A stretch of DNA of 34,169 nt from UMGS1696 sp964634795 (lineage in GTDB: Bacteria; Bacillota; Clostridia; Oscillospirales; CAG-272): NCBI GenBank assembly GCA_964634795.1, contig CAZWLL010000024.1, positions 1 to 34,169 on the forward strand, read 5' to 3'. This document shows positions 15,862 through 23,994 of the stretch, piece after piece (position 1 is the first letter of the stretch; every line of letters starts with the position of its first letter). The position numbers and the translations under genes were made by a program. The notes beneath the pieces are model-generated. The model was not told the origin of the DNA. It made no database searches and worked only from the letters and a program-made list of their open reading frames with translations.

Positions 15862-17167
15862 AAACAAAAAATATTCATCTGTTCGTGATATTCTTCTTAC
15901 AATGCAGGCTGTGGATATTGCCGCTATGTTTGAAGAGGTTCCCGAGCAGAAAATCCCACTTTTATTCAGAATTCTGCCGAAGGACCTTGCTTCAGACACT
16001 TTTGTTGAAATGTCAGCCGAGCAAAGGGAATACCTTATAAAAAGCTTTTCGGATAAAGAGCTTAAGGATGTCGTTGATGAGCTTTATATTGACGATACGG
16101 TAGATATTGTCGAGGAAATGCCCGCGAGTATAGTTAAAAGAATTTTGAAGCAGGCAAATTCCGAAACAAGACAAATGATTAACGAGATGCTTAAATACCC
16201 CGCAGATTCGGCAGGAAGCATCATGACTCCGGAATTCGTAGATTTATATCCCGATATGACCATTAACGAGGCCATACAGCATATCAGAGAAACCGGAGTT
16301 GATAAAGAAACAATCAATGTGTGCTATGTTACAAATGTAAGCCGTCAGCTTATCGGAGAAGTTTCAATCAGAACATTGATACTTGCCGATCTTTCCGCAA
16401 CGGTAGACAGTGTAATGACTAAAAATACAGTTTCCGTGAATACTCAGGAAGACAAGGAGGATGTTGCACACATATTCTCCAAATACGGCTGTATTGTTGT
16501 TCCTGTTGTCGACAGTGAAGAACGCCTTGTCGGTATCGTAACTGTTGACGATGCTATGGACGTCATGAGAGATGAAACGACCGAAGACATCGATAAAATG
16601 GCAGCTATTACACCGTCCGATAAGCCTTATTTAAAGCTTTCGACATTTGCGATATTCAAAAGCCGTATTCCGTGGCTGCTCATACTTATGATATCGGCAA
16701 CATTTACTGGTGCTATTATCACTCATTTTGAAGATGCGCTCTCTGCTTATTTGGTTCTTGCGGCATCTATACCGATGATTATGGATACCGGCGGTAACTG
16801 CGGAAGTCAAGCATCTGTTACGGTTATACGCGGTATTTCACTTCAGGAAATTACATTTGCCGATACATTCAAGGTTTTATGGAAAGAGTTCAGAGTATCG
16901 ATTCTCTGCGGCATTACGCTTGCCATTACGAATTTTATAAAACTTTTGATTATCGACAGAGTAGAAGTACTGGTTGCTCTTGTTATAAGCTTGACTTTAC
17001 TTTGCACAGTAATAATTGCGAAGCTTGTCGGATGTTTGCTCCCGATTCTCGCTAAAAAATTGGGATTCGATCCTGCGGTCATGGCAAGCCCTTTTATAAC
17101 AACAATTGTGGATGCGGTATCGCTGTTTATTTACTTTAATATAGCTGAAATACTGCTCGGTTTATAA
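15812..17167 (+). CDS. mgtE: Magnesium transporter MgtE
   Basis: 451 residues, usual for MgtE, a magnesium-selective channel gated by cytosolic magnesium. The domains in order are a helical N domain (about 1-130, with DIAAMFEEVPEQK), paired CBS domains (about 135-255), a plug helix, and five membrane helices (about 275-450). The membrane signature DTGGNCGSQAS starts at Asp325, and SPFITTIVDAVSLFIYF lies in the last helices. The ATG at 15812 is the only sensible start (an in-frame TAG precedes it) yet lacks a Shine-Dalgarno site. Expression is probably controlled by the long leader. It ends against a convergent gene. Confidence 0.96.
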   Translation: MEEKKLSLANTVTTLIENKKYSSVRDILLTMQAVDIAAMFEEVPEQKIPLLFRILPKDLASDTFVEMSAEQREYLIKSFSDKELKDVVDELYIDDTVDIVEEMPASIVKRILKQANSETRQMINEMLKYPADSAGSIMTPEFVDLYPDMTINEAIQHIRETGVDKETINVCYVTNVSRQLIGEVSIRTLILADLSATVDSVMTKNTVSVNTQEDKEDVAHIFSKYGCIVVPVVDSEERLVGIVTVDDAMDVMRDETTEDIDKMAAITPSDKPYLKLSTFAIFKSRIPWLLILMISATFTGAIITHFEDALSAYLVLAASIPMIMDTGGNCGSQASVTVIRGISLQEITFADTFKVLWKEFRVSILCGITLAITNFIKLLIIDRVEVLVALVISLTLLCTVIIAKLVGCLLPILAKKLGFDPAVMASPFITTIVDAVSLFIYFNIAEILLGL

Positions 17168-17188
17168 AAACAGGAAAATATTGAAATT

Positions 17189-17236
17189 AAAAAAGGCAAC
17201 GTAGATGTACATAACATTTTACGCTGTCTTATTTTA
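17189..17236. terminator. Probable bidirectional terminator between mgtE and the DUF2798-like gene
   Basis: An 11-bp stem with one mismatch and one G-U (17193-17203 with 17220-17230). An A-rich tract on the left and a T-rich tract on the right would serve both convergent genes. Confidence 0.6.
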
Positions 17237-17237
17237 T

Positions 17238-17708
17238 TTAATTCTGTTTGTTTTTTTCACGGAAGATTGTATGGAATAAAGCTCTTGCTATCGGACCTGC
17301 TATAAACAACTGTATAGGCAATGCCATTATAAAATTACGGCAATAAGTAGTCAGATAATTCGGAATGAACTGTGCGGTAAAACCATAGCCGTGCCAAACA
17401 CCGAGGATACTTGCAAGAGCAACCTGAGAGACGACGGTGAATATTTGAATTGCAAAAATGATTGCAATCGGGCGATCGTCAGGTTTTACAACACGAAAAG
17501 CAAAGAATTTTGCGACATGGCTCGAAATAAAGAATGCACATAAGAATATTATGATGTATTCTATCCACATTCCTTTAAGCGCGGTCAGAAAAGTCGAATT
17601 CGTGAAGCTGCCGCTTGCCAGCACGGTATTATAGAGCGTCATGATGTAAACCATTATCCATGCGGTGATTGCAGTGAATACAACCGATTGAAATTTTGTT
17701 TTAGGCAT
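17238..17708 (-). CDS. Small four-helix membrane protein, DUF2798-like
   Basis: 156 residues from the ATG at 17708, chosen because GGAG lies six bases before it; an ATG four codons upstream overlaps that site. Four hydrophobic helices (about 10-30, 47-66, 78-100, 125-145) make up most of the protein. The opening MPKTKFQ and overall spacing resemble DUF2798 family proteins, recalled from memory. Their function is not established. It is preceded by a candidate attenuator and a promoter nearly 300 bases upstream. Confidence 0.7.
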   Translation of the reverse strand: MPKTKFQSVVFTAITAWIMVYIMTLYNTVLASGSFTNSTFLTALKGMWIEYIIIFLCAFFISSHVAKFFAFRVVKPDDRPIAIIFAIQIFTVVSQVALASILGVWHGYGFTAQFIPNYLTTYCRNFIMALPIQLFIAGPIARALFHTIFREKNKQN

Positions 17709-17851
17709 TTTTGTCTCCATTCAGTGAAATTTACTGTAAATTTAAAGCTCGATTTGATATATGTTAAACACAAAATCGTTTTATCGTCGAAAAATCGGAA
17801 AGATATGATGTCATGAGAATATGCAGGCTGATTTTAAAACAAACACCTCCA

Positions 17852-17899
17852 GAAAAAATAAAAATGTCCCCTCACCGTCTGACATTAGTGAAGTGACAT
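17852..17899 (-). terminator. Attenuator-like terminator upstream of the DUF2798-like gene
   Basis: On the minus strand a 12-position stem with one mismatch (17899-17888 with 17875-17864) is followed by a strong T-rich tail (17863-17852). The preceding gene on this strand already has its own terminator at 18111-18148. This one therefore ends a short transcript begun at the promoter 18008-17980, either a leader or a small RNA of about 120 bases. A second copy of AATGTCA in the loop could form an alternative pairing. Confidence 0.65.
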
Positions 17900-17973
17900 T
17901 TATTGTCTCTTAATATTAAATTGAGCAAACAATTCTATGTATAACCGGATTCTCGATTCAATCGAACTTCTTA
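17852..17973 (-). ncRNA. Possible small RNA or attenuated leader
   Basis: A transcript of about 120 bases bounded by a good promoter and the terminator above. It has no substantial ORF and contains a TTCGAT/ATCGAG hairpin near its 5' end. The 436-base gap it lies in holds nothing else I can identify. I do not recognise a known RNA family. Confidence 0.4.
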
Positions 17974-17979
17974 TAATAT

Positions 17980-18008
17980 ATTATATATTTTTAAATTAAA
18001 AAAATCAA
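17980..18008 (-). promoter_or_regulatory. Promoter of the attenuated leader
   Basis: Minus strand TTGATT (18008-18003), 17 bases, TATAAT (17985-17980), in a very AT-rich stretch. Confidence 0.6.
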
Positions 18009-18110
18009 CCGCATTTTGAAAATCAAATTATTTCCGTAAAACATGAGCATAAAATTTTATTGTACTTTTTTGTTTTGCGGCAAAATCGTGGAGCACAGAA
18101 TAAAGCAATG

Positions 18111-18148
18111 ACAAAAGAATCCCCGAAATTGATATCTCGAGGATTCTT
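18111..18148 (-). terminator. Terminator of the binding-protein/DUF1861 operon
   Basis: A 12-position stem with one mismatch (18137-18148 with 18115-18126), then TTTTGTC on the minus strand, nine bases after the DUF1861 stop codon. Confidence 0.75.
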
Positions 18149-18156
18149 CGCCTTAA

Positions 18157-19092
18157 TCAGAGCGAATCGGGAGTTATAATTTTGCCGTATCCTTCAAAAG
18201 GATAATCAATTGTAATTCTGCCCTCTCTTCTGTCGCCCATTCCGCCGTAGAGATCAACCTTACCGTCATCACGCATTACGATACCGGATGTGAAGGTGCA
18301 GTCGGCCAAAGCGGGAATTTTCGGCGGAAAATCGGGGTAGCACGGACGAGTTCCGATTACCTTGTAGTCGTAGAGCTCTTTTGTTTCGGGATTGAATATA
18401 GCGGAGATATTTGTATATACAGACAGAAGAATTCCTGTCTTTTCATCAGTTTCTCTGTATGCCAAGTGACCTATTATTCCCACAAGTCCGCTGTCAAGCA
18501 GATATGCTTGGTTTACCGATCCGTTTTGACCTTCACCGATAAATCCGTCTATTGGCGGAGCATTTTTGATAATGTCGGAGGAGATATCCTCGAGCTTATC
18601 TACAACAGTGTAGCCTACGTACCCGGGACGTGAGAATAATCCTATTCTTCCGTCAGACAGCTGAACAAGACGAATGTCCTTCATGCTGTAAGGACCTGAT
18701 GTGAAATAGTAAAGGTCTTCAAGGTCTGTACCTTTATAGAAGTATCCGCAGTATCCTTCCAGCTTTCCCGCGTTATATCTGACGTGAGTACCGCCGAGAA
18801 CCAGCTGACCGTGAATGAATGAAACATACGGGTCTTCAAGCTGGTATATCATACTGTTTGTGACCAATGTAAATTCATCCTTCGCGGTTTCTTTAAAGAG
18901 CTTTGAAACAGATCTTGCCCATTCGGCGGTTTTTTCAACTCTTCCGTAAATATATCTTTCACCATGATACATAAAAGGGATAGAGCAGTTGTATACATCA
19001 TATCCATCGGCAACACCGTTGAATTTAAGCTGGACTGATTCGTATATTTTTTTCGTTTCCTCGAATTTTTTTCTTTCGCTTCTGAGATCCAT
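18157..19092 (-). CDS. DUF1861-family protein, beta-propeller glycosidase-like
   Basis: 311 residues, no signal peptide. Blocks typical of DUF1861 are visible: FNGVADGYDVYN, PYVSFIHGQLVLGGT, MKDIRLVQLSDGRIGLFSRP and a C-terminal DLYGGMGD. The repeated pattern of strands and Asp/Arg-rich turns suggests the five-bladed propeller fold shared with GH43/GH130-type enzymes. Biochemical activity in this family is, to my knowledge, poorly established. It lies 24 bases after a sugar-binding lipoprotein gene and is co-transcribed with it, which points to handling of an imported oligosaccharide. AAAGG precedes the ATG. Confidence 0.8.
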   Translation of the reverse strand: MDLRSERKKFEETKKIYESVQLKFNGVADGYDVYNCSIPFMYHGERYIYGRVEKTAEWARSVSKLFKETAKDEFTLVTNSMIYQLEDPYVSFIHGQLVLGGTHVRYNAGKLEGYCGYFYKGTDLEDLYYFTSGPYSMKDIRLVQLSDGRIGLFSRPGYVGYTVVDKLEDISSDIIKNAPPIDGFIGEGQNGSVNQAYLLDSGLVGIIGHLAYRETDEKTGILLSVYTNISAIFNPETKELYDYKVIGTRPCYPDFPPKIPALADCTFTSGIVMRDDGKVDLYGGMGDRREGRITIDYPFEGYGKIITPDSL

Positions 19093-19116
19093 TGTAATTA
19101 ACCTTTCTGTATTTAA

Positions 19117-20601
19117 TTATTCGTCCATATAGTAAGCTACGAAATTGTCGAATGATTTATTGAATACCTTTTGGCTTGATTCATAGTACGTGGTATAGTT
19201 TTTTTCATAATATATAGCATCACGGAGTATGAAGCCGGCGCGAGCGGTCTGAACTGCGAATTCCGCGGCAAAGTCAAATGTAAGTCCTTTTCTTATTATG
19301 TCGAGCATTTCGGCACTTTCATTATCTCTCGATACCTTGCCTTTAAGAACAGTGTCATAATATACGGGAACTACTTCTCGGTTGCTTGCCACACACAGTG
19401 CCTCTGTGATTATACCTGAAAAGTCGGAGTCTTTAACATCAATCGGAATGCCGAACATTGAACGGGTATCGCGCGAGGCGCTCATATACATTTCCTGAGC
19501 TTCATCGTATTTCGGGTATGGAATAATGCCGAAGTCACTGTCCATATCACGCATTTTTTCGGCATCGGCAAGTATGGACGCATAAAACAATGCTCGGTTT
19601 TGAGTAAATACAGGCAAAGTACCATCGGATTTTCCGCCTTTATTATAGTAGACATCTGTGTTGTTGTAAGCTAAGTCGTTGATTTTTTCGTATATTTCAA
19701 CCATGATAGGCTGGTATAAGTTAAGGGACAGAGAACCGTCATCATTTTGAACCGTGTAGCTGACATTAAATGCGTTGTGGTAGTTATCGAATGAGAGGTC
19801 GTCGTAATAAATCGAACCGTACATATCATCCATTGTATATTTGCCGTCGCCGTTTAAGTCTTGAGCGATGCCTACATTCATTTCCAAGTACTTATCGTAA
19901 GTCCATTTGCCTTCTTTTACAGTGTCGTAAGGCTCTTCAAGAGTGTTATTCGAGAGTACGGTTTTATTAAAATACAATACATGTATGTTCTTCCATAGGT
20001 TAAGTGATAAGTCTCCGGGAATACCGAACAGCTTGCCGTTGCAGGTCAGCTCTTCAACAGCTAACTCAGACCACCAGTCACTGGTTAAACGCAAATGCTC
20101 GATTTCATTAAGGTTCATCATTAAACCGTCAGCATATGCGCCGCCGATTGTAGCAGCGTATCCGTCAACCAAATCGTATGCACCGTCTCCTGCTTGAATC
20201 GATTTTTTCATGGTGCTGAGGAATGCATCATGCTGACCCCAGTCACCGTCAACGGGAATTCCGACGATTTTGCATTCAAAGGTGCTTTCAACTAAGAGAT
20301 TTCGGTCATAAACAGCATCGTTTGTAGCGTCTCCTGTGTATTCGTCAGTGTAGAATTGATACTCTTCCGATGTTCGATAGAGAAAGTTAAAGTCTTTCCC
20401 TCCGTAGGTTTTTGCATCAATTCCTTCGAAAACGTAAGCCTCGGTTTCTTCTTCGGTTTCACTTTCGCTTTCGGCAGCGTCAACGTTGGTCTCAACGGGA
20501 GATTCGGTTGAGCTTTCACTGTCGGATGTGCCTGTGTCGGCACACCCGAGTGCATTTGCACACAGCATGATTGCAATCAGCAGCACAAGTGATTTTTTCA
20601 T
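19117..20601 (-). CDS. Extracellular solute-binding protein (family 1, sugar ABC type), lipoprotein
   Basis: 494 residues from the ATG at 20601, which follows AAAGGA by eight bases; the frame extends 21 codons upstream without a site. The lipobox is ALGC with Cys20, followed by a Ser/Thr/Glu linker (about 22-50). The body has the two-lobe pattern of sugar-binding proteins, with motifs such as TNDAVYDRN and LNGDGKYTMDDMYG (Asp/Asn-rich, possibly calcium-binding). No permease or ATPase gene lies nearby, so it must use a transporter encoded elsewhere or act as a sensor. It heads an operon with the DUF1861 gene. Confidence 0.9.
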   Translation of the reverse strand: MKKSLVLLIAIMLCANALGCADTGTSDSESSTESPVETNVDAAESESETEEETEAYVFEGIDAKTYGGKDFNFLYRTSEEYQFYTDEYTGDATNDAVYDRNLLVESTFECKIVGIPVDGDWGQHDAFLSTMKKSIQAGDGAYDLVDGYAATIGGAYADGLMMNLNEIEHLRLTSDWWSELAVEELTCNGKLFGIPGDLSLNLWKNIHVLYFNKTVLSNNTLEEPYDTVKEGKWTYDKYLEMNVGIAQDLNGDGKYTMDDMYGSIYYDDLSFDNYHNAFNVSYTVQNDDGSLSLNLYQPIMVEIYEKINDLAYNNTDVYYNKGGKSDGTLPVFTQNRALFYASILADAEKMRDMDSDFGIIPYPKYDEAQEMYMSASRDTRSMFGIPIDVKDSDFSGIITEALCVASNREVVPVYYDTVLKGKVSRDNESAEMLDIIRKGLTFDFAAEFAVQTARAGFILRDAIYYEKNYTTYYESSQKVFNKSFDNFVAYYMDE

Positions 20602-20784
20602 GATAGATGTCCTTTCTATATTTAAAAAATATTTATATAAAACAAGGTCACTTAAATTATGCAAATACTATTGAGACTAAAGAACGGAGAATTTTAATTC
20701 ATGAAAATTACCGAGAGTGGGGGGATGTATCTTTTACTACTCGGACGGAAATTATTTCCTCTCACGGTAACAAAACATTTACTA
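20602..20784 (-). promoter_or_regulatory. Long structured leader of the binding-protein operon
   Basis: About 180 untranslated bases. TACCGTGAGAGG (minus strand, 20769-20758) pairs with CCACTCTCGGTA (20720-20709) with two mismatches, and an inner GGAAAT/ATTTCC hairpin overlaps it. I recognise no riboswitch class. Confidence 0.4.
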
Positions 20785-20790
20785 TATGAT

Positions 20791-20819
20791 ATAATAACAT
20801 CTCAACTTATTTTTGTCAA
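20791..20819 (-). promoter_or_regulatory. Promoter of the binding-protein/DUF1861 operon
   Basis: Minus strand TTGACA (20819-20814), 17 bases, TATTAT (20796-20791). Confidence 0.8.
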
Positions 20820-20910
20820 TAAATATTAAAATAAAACAGTAATTTTATATGCAATATTACGATTATTATTGTGCAAATGTGGTTCGGTTGTTATAATCTA
20901 TAAATCAGCA

Positions 20911-20943
20911 AAGAAAAAACGCTTAAAATAACTTTAAGCGTTT
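20911..20943 (-). terminator. Terminator of the PdaA-like gene
   Basis: A perfect 11-bp stem (20933-20943 with 20917-20927), a 5-base loop and a T-rich tail on the minus strand. Confidence 0.88.
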
Positions 20944-20949
20944 CGAATT

Positions 20950-22044
20950 TTATTCTATGTCGCATAAGGGGAGAATTTCATATCCCGCATCGCGTATTTC
21001 ATCTATCATTTGACCGAGCATTTCCGTATTGGTTTGAGATTCCGGATGAAGCAGTATAACAGAGCCGTTATGAAGGCCTTTCATTACTTTTTGCAGTGCT
21101 TCATCAACATCAAGCTGATCGTTTTCATCAAAATCCTTGTATGCCCAAGACCACAGAACTGTTCTGTATCCAAGTTTGTCGGCAAACTTAATTACCCATT
21201 CATTGCAGTTGCCCGACGGAGGTCTGAAATAAAGCATAGGCGGTGCATCGGGCAAGGTTTCGTAATATAACTCCTCGAGTCCCTGAACTTCCTCAAGAAA
21301 GGTATCGACGCTTACCTCGGTAAGATTATAATGGTTTAAAGCGTGATTTCCTATAATATGACCTTCATCAATCATACGCTGTATTTTATCAGAAGCGGAG
21401 CGTACATAGTGACCGTTTACGAAAAATGTTGCGGAAACTTTTTTCTCATTAAGCGTGTCGAGAATGGAATCCATTGTTCCGTTTTCATATCCGCAGTCAA
21501 ATGTCAGGTAACAAACCTTGCTTTCAGTGTCTCCGCGGTATATTGCATTGTATTTTTTTAATGTGTCAAGTGTTGATGCTGAACGATCCCATAAGTATGT
21601 CACATCGCCTGTTTCGGGATTGCGTTCGGTTTTACCGAAAAACCAATCGTTAGGCTGATCGTCAAACCTTGTTTTAGGCATATCATACATTTCATCTACA
21701 GTATCTAATTTATCGTTGCTGCGAGCGGGGAAGTCGAAGACATACTTCCCGTCGACAATACTCCACATTTTGTCGTTGTTCGGTTCAGCGGTTTCATGTG
21801 ATACTTCTGTTCCAACCGTTTCATTTGCGGCTGATGATGTCTCAGTTGTCTCGAAAGTCTCGGATGTGTCAGACGTTTCAATCGTTGAGACTTCTTCGGT
21901 TTCGCTTTTTTTAGTCTCACGCCTGATTCCCTCGGCTAAAACAATTTCGTTATCATTTTGACATGAGGATAAAACAAAATTAAACAGCATTAATGCGAGA
22001 GCGATAATGATGCCTTTTTTCGGTGTGTTTGACGATTTGTACAA
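20950..22044 (-). CDS. Polysaccharide deacetylase, PdaA-like lipoprotein
   Basis: 364 residues starting at TTG 22044, preceded by CCGGAG six bases away. The frame is open 26 codons further up, but the sequence there includes the leader and most of that stretch is unconvincing. The signal peptide ends LSSC (lipoprotein), followed by a long Ser/Thr/Glu linker (about 45-85). The catalytic domain is a carbohydrate esterase 4 (NodB) fold with TFDCGYENG (motif 1; the second Asp of TFDDG is replaced, as in PdaA-type enzymes), GNHALNH (metal His motif), RPPSG (motif 3) and ILLHP (motif 5). PdaA removes the acetyl group of N-acetylmuramic acid to make muramic-delta-lactam in spore cortex. A sporulation role here is inference. 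Confidence 0.88.
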   Translation of the reverse strand: MYKSSNTPKKGIIIALALMLFNFVLSSCQNDNEIVLAEGIRRETKKSETEEVSTIETSDTSETFETTETSSAANETVGTEVSHETAEPNNDKMWSIVDGKYVFDFPARSNDKLDTVDEMYDMPKTRFDDQPNDWFFGKTERNPETGDVTYLWDRSASTLDTLKKYNAIYRGDTESKVCYLTFDCGYENGTMDSILDTLNEKKVSATFFVNGHYVRSASDKIQRMIDEGHIIGNHALNHYNLTEVSVDTFLEEVQGLEELYYETLPDAPPMLYFRPPSGNCNEWVIKFADKLGYRTVLWSWAYKDFDENDQLDVDEALQKVMKGLHNGSVILLHPESQTNTEMLGQMIDEIRDAGYEILPLCDIE

Positions 22045-22112
22045 TATAAACTCCGGTGTAAAAAAAGATTTTTTCAGACAGCAGATATAGCTGTGAGATG
22101 TGAGGACAACAA

Positions 22113-22141
22113 AGTATAACACTTATATCATGCTATGTCAA
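22113..22141 (-). promoter_or_regulatory. Promoter of the PdaA-like gene
   Basis: Minus strand TTGACA (22141-22136), 17 bases, TATACT (22118-22113). It looks like a vegetative sigma-A promoter, which argues for expression outside sporulation too. Confidence 0.75.
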
Positions 22142-22170
22142 GAGTGGAAATTATACAGGAAATGAAAGCA

Positions 22171-22209
22171 AAAAAAAACAGTGCCTCATCTGTGTGAGAC
22201 ACTGTTTTT
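22171..22209 (-). terminator. Terminator of the second binding-protein gene
   Basis: A stem of CACTG/CAGTG plus TGAG/CTCA with one internal mismatch, flanked by five A-T pairs, then a T run on the minus strand. Confidence 0.88.
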
Positions 22210-22225
22210 GAAAAATCAGTGTTTA

Positions 22226-23746
22226 TCAGTTGGACGATTCAAGTGATGTCTTGAGTTCATCGAACTTATTAACCATCTTTTCGAGCTGCTTGTTTATAGC
22301 TTTTTCCTGCTTAGCGTATGAAGAAGCGAGGTCAGTCTTACCGCCGTCAGCCATTGAGTAAAGGAATGTGCTGAAGCTGAGACCACCGAGGTAACCGATG
22401 TCATATCTGATAGTGCTGATGATAACTTCAAGTGACTGCTGGGATTCCTCGTCACGTGATACCTTACCCTGAAGAGTTACATTAAAGTATGCGGGAGTAA
22501 GCTCGTTCTTGGATGCTGCTCCGAGAGCGTCCATAATATAGCCTGTCTTTTCGTATTCTACATTGGTGGATGGAATTACGAAGGATGCGCATACGTTCGG
22601 GTTTACGCAGTGATGATATCCGTCCTGAGTTTCGTCGTACTTAGGCATCGGCATAATACCGAATTCGGATTCCATTTCACGCATTGTAGCAACTGCATGA
22701 AGTTCACCGTAATAGAAGAGAGCCTTGTCGGTCTGGAACATCTTGAACGCGGGATCTTCACCTACACCGTTTCTGGACCAGCTGTATGTAAGATTTGTAT
22801 CATACATGAGTGTACCGATTTTTTCGACAACCGATACGGATTTGTCTGAGTAGAATGTATTCTGAGGAATATCATCGGCATCTTTTGTAACGAAGGTAAT
22901 ATCACAGCCGATCATAGCAAGAGGAAGCATATCGCAGAAGCAGATAAGTCCGTACTGGTCGGACTGATCCATTACGCCGTTGCCGTCAAGGTCATTGGAT
23001 ACTGTTTTACCCATTTCAACCATTTTGTCGATAGTCCATTTACCCGAGTTCATAAGCTCATAAGGACTTTCAAGCTGGTTTTGCTCGAGAATAACCTTAT
23101 TGAACATCATGGCACCGATGGACTTCTTGTACATAGTACCGATATCACCTGTGAGAGCGAAATTCATATTGTTAATAGAAAGGTCGTTCAATATGTTTTG
23201 GTCCCACCATGCGGCTGTCAGATCGAGAGTTCCTTTTTCGGAGAAGGTATTCAATTCCTGAACGCTGCCTTGCTGAGCAATTGAGAAAACATTGCCTATG
23301 TTGATAGTGTAAAGCTGATAAGCGTTGTCCTGAGCTTTAACGGATGTGTTAAGTGTGCTCTGATCGCCTGAACCAGTGGAGTAATAAATTTCAATGTCAA
23401 CGTCTAAGAGATCCTCAACCTCGGATGTACGCGAGAAAACAGCATCGTTTAATGTCTCGCCTGTAAATTCGGTAGCGTTCCAGTCAACGTCGCCCCAAAT
23501 CTGACCGTCATTCGGGTAAGTAACAATCGTGAATGTCGTGCCGTCATATTTGGTGCCTTCGGGAATGTTTGCCGTGTACTTTGTTTCTTCTGTTTCTTCA
23601 GCTACGGTTTCGGTTGTTTCTGCGGCAACCGAAGAAGTTTCGGAATCGGAAGAGGTCGTAGTTGTTTCATTGTTGTTGTTTGAGCATCCCGCGAAAGATG
23701 TCAAAAGGAGGCAAACACACAAAAAGAGTGATACATGCCTTTTCAT
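22226..23746 (-). CDS. Extracellular solute-binding protein (family 1, sugar ABC type), lipoprotein
   Basis: 506 residues. The signal peptide ends in lipobox FAGC with Cys21, then an Asn/Thr/Ser/Glu linker (about 22-55). The mature protein shares family-1 features with the binding protein at 19117-20601: TLNDAVFSR, a DLDGNGVMDQSDQYG Asp/Asn-rich loop, GKVSRDEESQ versus GKVSRDNESA, and EFGIMPMPKYDE versus DFGIIPYPKYDE. The two are paralogues. It has its own promoter and terminator and no permease partner in the window. AAAGGTGG lies seven bases before ATG. Confidence 0.92.
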   Translation of the reverse strand: MKRHVSLFLCVCLLLTSFAGCSNNNNETTTTSSDSETSSVAAETTETVAEETEETKYTANIPEGTKYDGTTFTIVTYPNDGQIWGDVDWNATEFTGETLNDAVFSRTSEVEDLLDVDIEIYYSTGSGDQSTLNTSVKAQDNAYQLYTINIGNVFSIAQQGSVQELNTFSEKGTLDLTAAWWDQNILNDLSINNMNFALTGDIGTMYKKSIGAMMFNKVILEQNQLESPYELMNSGKWTIDKMVEMGKTVSNDLDGNGVMDQSDQYGLICFCDMLPLAMIGCDITFVTKDADDIPQNTFYSDKSVSVVEKIGTLMYDTNLTYSWSRNGVGEDPAFKMFQTDKALFYYGELHAVATMREMESEFGIMPMPKYDETQDGYHHCVNPNVCASFVIPSTNVEYEKTGYIMDALGAASKNELTPAYFNVTLQGKVSRDEESQQSLEVIISTIRYDIGYLGGLSFSTFLYSMADGGKTDLASSYAKQEKAINKQLEKMVNKFDELKTSLESSN

Positions 23747-23807
23747 AATAAACCACCTTTAATTCAATTTTATATAAGAGCGGAAAACATCCGCAAAAAT
23801 ACACTAT

Positions 23808-23836
23808 ATTATATATCTGTAAAACAACTTTGTCAA
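23808..23836 (-). promoter_or_regulatory. Promoter of the second binding-protein gene
   Basis: Minus strand TTGACA (23836-23831), 17 bases, TATAAT (23813-23808): perfect consensus. A small GCGGA/TCCGC hairpin sits in the leader. Confidence 0.8.
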
Positions 23837-23904
23837 TGAGAATTTTCGATAATTAACAAATAATTATTATGAAGACGATTAAAACATTAATCCAGAAAAT
23901 TGCA

Positions 23905-23933
23905 TTGAAAAACATGACGCAACATGATATAAT
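23905..23933 (+). promoter_or_regulatory. Promoter of the oxidoreductase-metallophosphoesterase operon
   Basis: TTGAAA (23905-23910), 17 bases, TATAAT (23928-23933). It is divergent from the second binding-protein promoter about 70 bases away. Confidence 0.75.
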
Positions 23934-23994
23934 GAAATAAAAAAATTAATGCATTTGTACATTATAATATAAAAAAGGATTGTTCGTTTTAAAA

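Noticed and set aside
15697..15999. An antisense 100-codon frame at the mgtE start
   Set aside because: It runs through the mgtE coding sequence and its leader with no ribosome site; a shadow of the real gene.
21716..21961. Plus-strand frames rich in Ser/Val opposite the PdaA-like linker
   Set aside because: They are the complement of the low-complexity Thr/Ser/Glu linker, with no start signals.
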